DNA of 64,000 nt from Streptomyces qinzhouensis (lineage in GTDB: Bacteria > Actinomycetota > Actinomycetes > Streptomycetales > Streptomycetaceae): the NCBI RefSeq assembly GCF_007856155.1, contig NZ_CP042266.1, forward strand, positions 7,316,001 to 7,380,000, given 5' to 3'. Positions 51,496 to 59,149 of this stretch are shown one piece after another. Each line of letters opens with the position of its first letter. The first letter of the stretch is position 1. The notes under the pieces are model-generated. The model saw only the letters and a program-made list of their open reading frames with translations, was not told where the DNA came from and made no database searches. The position numbers and the translations under genes were made by a program.

Positions 51496-52722
51496 GTGCG
51501 CAGCAGCGACTACTACGTCCCCTCGGCCTTCCTCGCGCTCGTGTTCGTCGCCAAACTCCCCGCGCTCGTCCGCGGCAGGAACAATCCGCTCATCCGCTCG
51601 GTGTGCGCCCTCGTCGCCACCGCGGGCCTCTGCTTCTTCTTCGGCGCGCCGCCCACCATCTCGGCCGTCAACGAACTGACCGGCATCCCGAATGTCTCCG
51701 GCCCCCTGGTCTACATGATCATGGGCGTCTTCGACTGCTCCTGCCTCGTCCTGATCGTCAACTGGCGCGGCGGGCCGCCCGACCGGGTGCGCCGCCGCAC
51801 CCGGCAGTGGATCGCGGTCTACGCGGTCGCCACGGTCGCACTGCCGGTCCTGTTCTTCCTGGGCGAGGCGCCCGAGGAGCGGCTGCGCGATCTGGACACG
51901 TACTACGCCACCACCCCGTACATCCGCGAGATGATCGTCCTCTACCTCGGCGCGCATCTGCTCTCCGCCACCGTCACCACCGTGCTCTGTCTGCGCTGGG
52001 CGCGGCATGTCGGCGGCTGGCTACGGGCCGGACTGACCGTTCTGGTCTGCGGATTCGTCCTCAACTGGGCCTTCGGCGCCACCAAGCTGACGGCCGTCGT
52101 CGCCGCCTGGCTGGGGGGCGATCTATCGGCGCTGAGCACCGGTGCCGCACCGCCCGTCGCGGCCGTCGGCGCCCTGGTCACCGCGGTCGGCTTTCTGCTC
52201 CCGCTGGTCGGACCCGGCCTCGACGACCAGGCGACGGCCTGGACGAGCTACCGGAGACTGGCGCCGCTGTGGCGGCTGCTCCGCACGACACCGGGGGAGG
52301 TGGGCGGTCCGGCGGGCGAGTCCTGGTGGGCCTCGCCCCGGACCCGCCGTACGGTACGGGAGACCCTCATCCACGACCGGCTGCTCACCCTCGGGCCCCG
52401 GCTCGACGACGGTGTACGGCGGCGGGCCCGCGAGCTGGCCGCCGCGGAGGGCGCGTCCGCCCGGGACGCCGAGGCCGCCGGGCTCGCCGCGATGGTCCGG
52501 GCGGCCGTCGCCGATGCGGGGACGGGGACGGCGGAACCGGAACCGGCCGCATCACTGGGATGGGGTGTCTCGGCCGGGGCCGCGGCGCTGACGGCGGCGG
52601 TCCGGCCGGGCAACGGCGGCCTCGTCCCCCTGGCCAGGGCGGTGGGACGGTCCGAGCCCGCGGGCGGCGGGACCGGCCGGGCCGGGGTGCGCCGCCCGCC
52701 GCCCGTCAGATCCGCTCGATGA
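51496..52722 (+). CDS. MAB_1171c-family membrane protein (copy 2)
   Basis: A 408-aa protein with seven membrane segments (SDYYVPSAFLALVFVAKLPAL first) and a soluble C-terminus from about 245. It is close in layout to copy 1 at 48015, including the 64-nt identical tract (51876-51939) encoding ERLRDLDTYYATTPYIREMIV. GTG start 7 nt after the HExxH gene. The 3' end overlaps the convergent XRE gene by 17 bp. Confidence 0.85.
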   Translation: MRSSDYYVPSAFLALVFVAKLPALVRGRNNPLIRSVCALVATAGLCFFFGAPPTISAVNELTGIPNVSGPLVYMIMGVFDCSCLVLIVNWRGGPPDRVRRRTRQWIAVYAVATVALPVLFFLGEAPEERLRDLDTYYATTPYIREMIVLYLGAHLLSATVTTVLCLRWARHVGGWLRAGLTVLVCGFVLNWAFGATKLTAVVAAWLGGDLSALSTGAAPPVAAVGALVTAVGFLLPLVGPGLDDQATAWTSYRRLAPLWRLLRTTPGEVGGPAGESWWASPRTRRTVRETLIHDRLLTLGPRLDDGVRRRARELAAAEGASARDAEAAGLAAMVRAAVADAGTGTAEPEPAASLGWGVSAGAAALTAAVRPGNGGLVPLARAVGRSEPAGGGTGRAGVRRPPPVRSAR

Positions 52723-53740
52723 CGAAGATCTGGTGGTCCGCGGCGGTGCAACGGCCCATCACCGCCTCGGCGCCGAGAGCGGTGGAACCGCCCTTGATGC
52801 CCACACAGCCCTGTCCGTCGACCCGCAGGACGAAGGTGTTGCCGCCCGGTGGCCCGGACAGTTCGACATGGAAGCGGCTGCCGAGCGCACATTCGTCCCA
52901 GGGTTCGAGGAGTCCGCGGCCGGTGCCCTCCGCCAGGGCCTTGAGACAGCCCTTGCCGTAGTCGGGGTGGTGCCAGACGATGCGGAAACTGTCGCCGCCC
53001 AGCGGTTCCAGCGTCGTCGACTGCGGTGCCACCGAATCGCAGGAGTCCTGCACCGCGACCAGGGGGGTGTACCGGCCGTCGATGAGCCGGCCGTCCGTCA
53101 GACAGAGCCGGGGCGCCGACACCGGCCGCAGCCGGACATATCCGTTCGGCGGCAGGGTGGTGGGATTCGGCTGCGCCGTGGCCGTGGCCGTCCGGTCACC
53201 GGTATCGCGGTCTTCCTCCGTACCGCCGGGAGCCGCCACCAGCCAGAGGCCGATGAGGGCCGCGGCCAGGACCGGGACCGCAAACATCACCGTCCTGCGC
53301 CACGACCGGCGGGGGCGCTGTCCCGGCGGCCCGGCCGCCGACCCGGCCGTCGCGACCGGCACATCCGGGTCCGGCTCGTCCGGCCCGGTCGGTGCGTCCG
53401 GCTCCGGGGCCGGACGCACCGGGGCGGGCGGACGGTCCACGGGCTCCGGGGTCCGGCCCGCGATCCGCGCCCGGGCGTCGAGCCACTCGTCGACCCGTGC
53501 GCCGTCGCCGCACGCCCGCACGAAGGCGGCCAGCAACTCGGGACGCGGCAGCCCGCGTCCGTTGAGGACGGTGGCCAGGGTACTGCGGGGGAGGACGTCA
53601 CCCCGGCGGGCCGCGGTCTCCTCCAGCGCCCGGTACGTCAGCCCCGACCGGTCCTTCAGGTTCCGCAACAGAGCCGCCAACTCGGCGGTGTCCCGCGCCT
53701 CGCGCGGTGACCGTTCTCGCTGGTTCGCCACCTTCGTCAT
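52706..53740 (-). CDS. Membrane-anchored XRE regulator with external lectin-like domain
   Basis: A 344-aa protein: an N-terminal XRE-type HTH (about 20-85, ELAALLRNLKDRSGLTYRALEETAARRG...LPRSTLATVLNG), a Pro-rich linker and one membrane helix near 155 (RRTVMFAVPVLAAALIGLWLVAA). An outer domain with Cys pairs and QGCVGIKGGSTALG follows, similar to ricin-type beta-trefoil or RICIN-like modules. It would sense an outside ligand and bind DNA without a kinase. It is convergent with and overlaps MAB_1171c copy 2 by 17 bp. An upstream palindrome (53773-53792) may be its own operator. Start 53740 lacks a strong binding site. Confidence 0.86.
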   Translation of the reverse strand: MTKVANQRERSPREARDTAELAALLRNLKDRSGLTYRALEETAARRGDVLPRSTLATVLNGRGLPRPELLAAFVRACGDGARVDEWLDARARIAGRTPEPVDRPPAPVRPAPEPDAPTGPDEPDPDVPVATAGSAAGPPGQRPRRSWRRTVMFAVPVLAAALIGLWLVAAPGGTEEDRDTGDRTATATAQPNPTTLPPNGYVRLRPVSAPRLCLTDGRLIDGRYTPLVAVQDSCDSVAPQSTTLEPLGGDSFRIVWHHPDYGKGCLKALAEGTGRGLLEPWDECALGSRFHVELSGPPGGNTFVLRVDGQGCVGIKGGSTALGAEAVMGRCTAADHQIFVIERI

Positions 53741-54143
53741 CCTGGCGGACGCCTGCACAGCCCAACAGGGCACTTTCGGTCACGCCCGAAAGGCCGGGGC
53801 GCTCCGGCGGGACAGAGGGACGGGACACCGGACAGCCCCGGACGCGGACCGGGACAAGGCCCGGCTGCCCCGCCGTCACCAGCGGCCGGGACTGTCCCGG
53901 CCGGGACGGGACGGGCGCCCGCCGGCCGCGGGACGGGACGGCCGGGTCCGATACGGCCTTTCGGCGGCCGGGAGCCTGCCGTCGGCGGGCGCGCCCGGCA
54001 GGCTCGAGGGGTACGGGGCCGTCGCGAGGCCCGGGCGGCGCCCGGGCCTGCCGTCGGCGGGAGCCGCCGGGCCGGTCCGCGGGGGCTCCCCGCCGGACGG
54101 ACGGCCGCCCGGGAACCCCTGTCGTGCCCGCCCCGGACCGAGC
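53741..54143. promoter_or_regulatory. Upstream region of XRE gene with palindromes
   Basis: CTTTCGG-N6-CCGAAAG at 53773-53792 sits 33 nt from the XRE start, a possible autoregulatory site. Farther right are GGGAC-rich runs and an inverted repeat GAGCCTGCCG/CGGCAGGCTC around 53970-54005. There is no gene in this 403-bp gap. Confidence 0.55.
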
Positions 54144-55067
54144 TCAGGAACCCGGTGTCACCGGTGGCTGCGGGGGCGTGGCCGCCCGGGAGACGTGCGG
54201 GACCGGACAGCCCCCGACACCGGGGACCGGGAAGGTGCCCAGCTCGGCCAGCCGGTAGCCGTGCGGATAGCCCTTGATCTCAGGGTTCTGCCGCCCGAAG
54301 TGCGGGGCCCGGCGCGGCGGCAGCAGCCGTACCGCGCGCCCGCGGAGCTTCAGCGCTCCACCGACCGCGGCGCGCAGCGCCGGAGACGGCGCCGGGAACC
54401 GGAAGGCGTCCCGCAGCGGTGTGTCCAGCAGCGAGATCGTGGCCGCCCGCAGCCCCGGTGCCAGCGGGCCGGGATACCAGGACGTCATCAGGGACAGCGT
54501 GGCATCGGCGACCGCCCGGCCGCCCTCGTCCCAGCCGAAGTGACCGGCCTCGTAATCGTCGAGACACAGCTCGAACTCCGCGAAGCTCTCCGGGATCTCC
54601 GGAATCCCCATCCGCCGGCCGAGCTGCCGGTAGTACGCGGTACAGGCCCGCAGCTCATGGGGGGTCAGCCGGCGCCAGCCGTAGACGTCGAGCCAGCGTT
54701 TGGGCATCACGACGAAGGTGGCGAGCACATACCGCATTTCGCCGTCGCTGATGTCGTAGCTGCGGTGCATGCCGTTGATCCGGCGGATCGCGGTCCGCCC
54801 CCGCTCGCTCGCGAAGCCGTGCTCGACCACCGCGTCGAGAAGCAGCGCGGTGTCGTCGTACCGTTTCTGGGGCCGCTCGGTGAACTGGCCCGTACGGAAC
54901 AGCAGGGCGCCGATGGAGGGCACGGCGTAGGTACGGAAGAGGGCCAGCTCCAGCGCGCGGGCGAAGTCCCAGGGGAACTCGTACGCGGCGATCAGCCGGT
55001 ACATCTCCCAGTAGTCCCGTTCCGGATCCATCCGCTGGATTTCCCTGAGCCGGTCGTAGCGCCGCAC
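54144..55067 (-). CDS. Oxygenase MpaB-family protein (DUF2236)
   Basis: A 307-aa protein of the MpaB/latex-clearing-protein-like group, whose characterised relatives are haem enzymes. Conserved-looking parts are INGMHRSYDISDGEMRYVLATFVVMPKRWLDVYGWRRLTPHE and the earlier FRTGQFTERPQKRYDDTALLL. No signal peptide is visible. The GTG at 55067 with AAGGGA fixes the start; the long open frame before it includes a TTCGTG hexamer repeat (about 55090-55120). The substrate is unknown. Confidence 0.82.
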   Translation of the reverse strand: MRRYDRLREIQRMDPERDYWEMYRLIAAYEFPWDFARALELALFRTYAVPSIGALLFRTGQFTERPQKRYDDTALLLDAVVEHGFASERGRTAIRRINGMHRSYDISDGEMRYVLATFVVMPKRWLDVYGWRRLTPHELRACTAYYRQLGRRMGIPEIPESFAEFELCLDDYEAGHFGWDEGGRAVADATLSLMTSWYPGPLAPGLRAATISLLDTPLRDAFRFPAPSPALRAAVGGALKLRGRAVRLLPPRRAPHFGRQNPEIKGYPHGYRLAELGTFPVPGVGGCPVPHVSRAATPPQPPVTPGS

Positions 55068-55089
55068 CGCACGTCCCTTGGTCGTGTTC

Positions 55090-55120
55090 CGTTGGTTCGT
55101 GTTCGTGTTCGTGTTCCGTG
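55090..55120. repeat. Hexamer repeat TTCGTG upstream of MpaB-family gene
   Basis: About four partly perfect TTCGTG units between the gene start and its upstream neighbour, in the likely leader. Confidence 0.7.
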
Positions 55121-55231
55121 ACGGTTCATTCTCCCACCCGGTCGGCCACGAGTACGAGAGAGACCACGGCCGCACCACGGTGTCCGGCGGGCCGGTCCCC
55201 GACCACCCCCGGGCAGCCCCCGGAACTCCCT

Positions 55232-55591
55232 TCAGGACCTCTTCCGGGCCAGTTCGCGGCGCTGCCGCTTGCCCAGCGGCGCCTGGGACAGATCCTCGGC
55301 ACCGGCCTTGAGGTTCTTGTAGCCGTAACCGCGCTCCGTGAGCCAGGCCTCCGCGGACCGCAGGGCGCGCCCGGTGGCCTCGGCGATGTCCTCCTCCGCC
55401 TCCCCCGAGTCCTGGAACCTGAAGACGAAGGCCGGCCGGGCGGCGATGTCGTAACTGAGATGCCCCTCGGGGGTGTAGGCGGCGTTCAGCATCTGATGCT
55501 CTCCGGCGCGGGCCAGCAGTTCGGCCCGCTGCCCGGCGTCGAGGCCGTCGAAGACACCACGGACCGTGATGCGGAAGATACGAGTACTCAT
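55232..55591 (-). CDS. DUF6204-like small protein
   Basis: A 119-aa protein opening TRIFRITVRGVFDGLDAGQRAELLARAGEH, with an alternating beta/helix pattern and a basic C-terminus (LGKRQRRELARKRS). It resembles the actinobacterial DUF6204 family, of unknown function. No signal or membrane segment. ATG at 55591. Confidence 0.78.
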   Translation of the reverse strand: MSTRIFRITVRGVFDGLDAGQRAELLARAGEHQMLNAAYTPEGHLSYDIAARPAFVFRFQDSGEAEEDIAEATGRALRSAEAWLTERGYGYKNLKAGAEDLSQAPLGKRQRRELARKRS

Positions 55592-55766
55592 TCCGCGACC
55601 CTAGGCCGCGAAGTCCGGCCGCTCCATGGAATTCGCGTCGCCCCGGCCGCCCTCGGTGGCATTACGGGCGTTTCAACAGGCATGATGGGCACAACAGTTC
55701 CACCCGCCCCGGGGGTGAGCGGACTCGTACGGAGCATCGACGTCGGGGCGCCCGGGAGGTCAGAAA

Positions 55767-58700
55767 GTGTCACGCCAGGTGCTCACCGTCGCGCAGGACG
55801 GGACGGGCGACTGCTCCACCATCTCCGCGGCCCTCCGGATCGCCAGGACCGGCGCGGTGATCAGCATTTCCCCGGGGCGGTACGAGGAGAGCCTCACCCT
55901 CACCACCTCCCTCACCCTCACCGCGCACGAGGGACGCGGCACGGTCGAGCTGGCGCCCCGCCGAGGCACCGCGCTCACCCTCTCCTGCGATTCGGCGATG
56001 GTCAACGACCTCGTCCTGCGCGGCCACGACAGCGAACTCCCGGTCGTCGACGTCCCCCGCGGTCAATTGCTGCTCGACCGCTGTGATGTGTACGGCGCCT
56101 CCTGGGCCGCCCTGTTCGCCCGCGGCGACGGTGCCCTCGCGGTCCGCCAGTGCCGTATCGAGAACCCCCAGGGCGCCGGGGTCGTGACCACTTCCGTCCC
56201 CGAGAGCCTGCTGGAGGAGTGCGTCGTCGAACACCTCGGCACCTCCGCCGTCGTCGCGGGCGAGGAGGGCCGGCTGTCGCTGCGCGGCGGAAAACTGCGC
56301 GACGCCCGGGGCAACGGTGTGCTCGCCAACGGCCGCGCCGTGGTGCGGGTGGAGGAGTGCGAGATCTCCGCCACCGACAAACCCGGCGCCGCCGCCGAGG
56401 AGCAGAGCGCCGTCACCCTGCTCCGCACCACCGTCACCGACTGCGCCGTCGGTGTCTTCGTCAACTCCTCCGGCGCCACGCTCCTGGAGGACGTGACGGT
56501 ACGGAACAGCGGCGGCCATGGCTTCGTCGTCGGCGGCGGCGCCGCGCCCACCCTGCGGCGCTGCCGCACCGAACGTACCGCCGGAAACGCCCTGCTGGTC
56601 ACCGAACGCAGCCGGGGCACCGTCGAGGACTGTGTCTTCACCACCGCCCGGGACGCCGCCGTCCGCGTCGCCGGATTCTCCTCCCCGGTGCTGACCGCCA
56701 CCGTCGTCCGCGACGCCGAGACGACCGGGGTACTGCTGGAGGAGGACTGCGCCGCGGAGACCGACCGGCTGGAGATCACCGGCAGCGGCGGCAGCGGCAT
56801 CGTGATCCGCGGCGGCGCCAACCCCTTGCTGCGCCGCTCGACCGTGACCCGCTCCGGCGGCCACGGCGTGGAGGTCGTCAAGGACGGCCGAGGCCGGCTG
56901 GAGGAGTGCCTGGTCGAGGCGAGCGGCGGCGCCGCGATCCATGTTTCCGGCCATGGCAACGTCTACCTCGGCCAGGGCAGACTCCGCGGCGGCACCGGAC
57001 CCGCGGTACACATCGGCGCGCTCGGCGCCCTCGCCGTCCGCGACCTCGAAGTCCACGAATGCCCCGCCGACGGTATCCGCGTCGACGACCAGGGCGAACT
57101 GACCGCCACCCGGGCCACGGTCCGGGACCCGGGCGAACACGGCGTACGCATCGCGGAGAACGCCCGGGCCTCCCTCAACTCCTGCGAGGTGACCGGCGCC
57201 GGCGCCGACGGCATCCGGGTCGACGGCCCCGGACCCGTGTCCCTCGTCGACTGCACCGTCCGCGACAACAAGGGCAGCGGACTGCGGCAGACCGTCGCCG
57301 GTGACCGGATCGCCGTGGAGCGCCTCACCAGCACCGGAAACGGCGCCCCCGACGCCTGGGGCAGCGCCGCCGAGGCCGAGGCCGCGGGGGACGGACGGCT
57401 GCCCGGCGGGGCGGCCGTCACCGGCGACCCCGCGGACGCCGAGGACGGACCGGTCGCCGAACTGGAAGCCCTGATCGGCCTCGACGATGTCAAACACCAG
57501 GTCCTGACCCTGATCAATCTCAACCGGATGGCACAGCGCCGCGCCGGGCTCGGCATGCCCGCGCCGCCGATGAGCCGCCACCTGATCTTCGCGGGCCCGC
57601 CGGGCACCGGCAAGACGACTGTCGCCCGGCTGTACGGCTCCATCCTCGCCTCCCTCGGGGTTCTGCGCTCCGGCCATCTCGTGGAGGTCTCCCGGGCCGA
57701 TCTCGTCGCCCAGATCATCGGCGGCACGGCCATCAAGACCACGGAGACCTTCAACCGGGCCCTCGGCGGTGTCCTCTTCATCGACGAGGCCTACACCCTG
57801 CTCTCCGACTCCGCCGGATCGGGCGCCGACTTCGGCCGCGAGGCCATCGACACCCTGGTCAAACTGATGGAGGACCACCGCGAAGACATCGTGGTGGTGG
57901 CCGCCGGATACCCCAAGGAGATGACGGACTTCCTCGCCTCCAACCCCGGTCTCGCCTCCCGCTTCACCCGCAATGTGGAGTTCACCGACTACACCTCCGA
58001 CGAACTCGTCACCATCGTCGAGCGCATGTGCTCGGCGCACCGTTACGAAATCGACGGCGACGCCCGTACGGCGCTCCGCGCCCACTTCGAGCGCATCCCC
58101 AGGGACGCCTCCTTCGGCAACGGCCGCACCGCCCGCAAGGTTTTCGAGGAGATGGTCGACCGCCAGGCCTCCCGTCTCGCCGGCCTGAGCGACGTCAGTG
58201 AACGCGATCTGGCGCTGCTGACGGCCGAGGACGTCGGTCCGCCCGCCTCCGCCGCCGGTGCGCGGGGCGAGGACGGCCAGGACCCGCTGCTGCGACTCGA
58301 CGCCCTGACCGGTCTCGCGGCCGTCAAACGCGAGGTCGGCGATCTGGTCAATCTGCTCGCCACCGCCCGCCGCCGGACCGCGGCCGGGCTCCCGGCACCC
58401 CGGATCAGCAACCACCTCGTCTTCGCGGGCCCGCCCGGCACCGGCAAGACCACCGTCGCCCGGCTCTACGGAGAGCTCCTCGCCTCCCTGGAAGTGCTGC
58501 CGCGCGGCCAGCTGATCGAGGTCTCCCGGGCCGATCTCGTCGGCCGGTACGTCGGACACACCGCCCAGCAGACCAAGGAGGTCTTCCAGCGGGCCCTCGG
58601 TGGTGTCCTCTTCATCGACGAGGCCTACACCCTCACCCCCGCCTCCGCCGGGGGCGGCTCCTCGGACTTCGGCCAGGAGGCCGTGGACACCCTGCTGAAG

Positions 58701-59084
58701 CTGATGGAGGACCACCGCGACGAGGTCGTCGTGATCGCCGCGGGCTACACCGAGGAGATGGACCGCTTCCTGAACTCCAACCCCGGTCTCGCCTCCCGCT
58801 TCACCCGCACCGTGGAGTTCCCCGACTACTCCTCGGACGAACTGGTCACCATCGTCCGGCAGCACGCCGTGGACAACGGCTACGAATGCGCCCCCGGCGC
58901 CGCCGCCGAACTGCGCTCCTACTTCGAGGCGATCCCGCGCGGCCGTACCTTCGGCAACGCCCGCCTCGCCCGGCAGACGCTGGAGACCATGATGACCCGC
59001 CAGGCGCGGCGGCTCAGCGCGGTGCCCGCCCCCACCCTCGACGATCTGCGCCTGCTGCTCCCCCAGGACCTCCGGGGAGACTGA
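55767..59084 (+). CDS. Right-handed beta-helix protein fused to two EccA/CbbX-like AAA ATPase modules
   Basis: A 1105-aa fusion. Residues 1 to about 530 are a parallel beta-helix of short repeats (a DGIRVDD/GGHGVEV/ARGNGVL-type rung pattern). Two AAA modules of the CbbX/EccA type follow: Walker A GPPGTGKTTVARLYG at about 610 and 890, Walker B GGVLFIDEAYTL at about 667 and 947, and SNPGLASRFTR Arg-containing segments in both. The second module has the RYVG pore-loop motif, while the first reads QIIG. EccA-type ATPases serve type VII secretion. Start GTG 55767 follows GGGAGG. It is followed 65 nt later by a mycosin-like gene. Confidence 0.9.
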   Translation: MSRQVLTVAQDGTGDCSTISAALRIARTGAVISISPGRYEESLTLTTSLTLTAHEGRGTVELAPRRGTALTLSCDSAMVNDLVLRGHDSELPVVDVPRGQLLLDRCDVYGASWAALFARGDGALAVRQCRIENPQGAGVVTTSVPESLLEECVVEHLGTSAVVAGEEGRLSLRGGKLRDARGNGVLANGRAVVRVEECEISATDKPGAAAEEQSAVTLLRTTVTDCAVGVFVNSSGATLLEDVTVRNSGGHGFVVGGGAAPTLRRCRTERTAGNALLVTERSRGTVEDCVFTTARDAAVRVAGFSSPVLTATVVRDAETTGVLLEEDCAAETDRLEITGSGGSGIVIRGGANPLLRRSTVTRSGGHGVEVVKDGRGRLEECLVEASGGAAIHVSGHGNVYLGQGRLRGGTGPAVHIGALGALAVRDLEVHECPADGIRVDDQGELTATRATVRDPGEHGVRIAENARASLNSCEVTGAGADGIRVDGPGPVSLVDCTVRDNKGSGLRQTVAGDRIAVERLTSTGNGAPDAWGSAAEAEAAGDGRLPGGAAVTGDPADAEDGPVAELEALIGLDDVKHQVLTLINLNRMAQRRAGLGMPAPPMSRHLIFAGPPGTGKTTVARLYGSILASLGVLRSGHLVEVSRADLVAQIIGGTAIKTTETFNRALGGVLFIDEAYTLLSDSAGSGADFGREAIDTLVKLMEDHREDIVVVAAGYPKEMTDFLASNPGLASRFTRNVEFTDYTSDELVTIVERMCSAHRYEIDGDARTALRAHFERIPRDASFGNGRTARKVFEEMVDRQASRLAGLSDVSERDLALLTAEDVGPPASAAGARGEDGQDPLLRLDALTGLAAVKREVGDLVNLLATARRRTAAGLPAPRISNHLVFAGPPGTGKTTVARLYGELLASLEVLPRGQLIEVSRADLVGRYVGHTAQQTKEVFQRALGGVLFIDEAYTLTPASAGGGSSDFGQEAVDTLLKLMEDHRDEVVVIAAGYTEEMDRFLNSNPGLASRFTRTVEFPDYSSDELVTIVRQHAVDNGYECAPGAAAELRSYFEAIPRGRTFGNARLARQTLETMMTRQARRLSAVPAPTLDDLRLLLPQDLRGD

Positions 59085-59149
59085 CCGCCCCCGACCGCCC
59101 CGCTGTCCCGCGGGGCGGGACCCGACCGATCCGAAGCGAGGACGTCCCT

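Noticed and set aside
55770..58865. Open frame of 1031 codons on the minus strand opposite the beta-helix/AAA gene
   Set aside because: It is Gly/Ala/Val/Asp-rich without any family motif and mirrors the codon bias of the plus-strand gene, which has clear Walker motifs and a good ribosome binding site. High GC gives long antisense frames.
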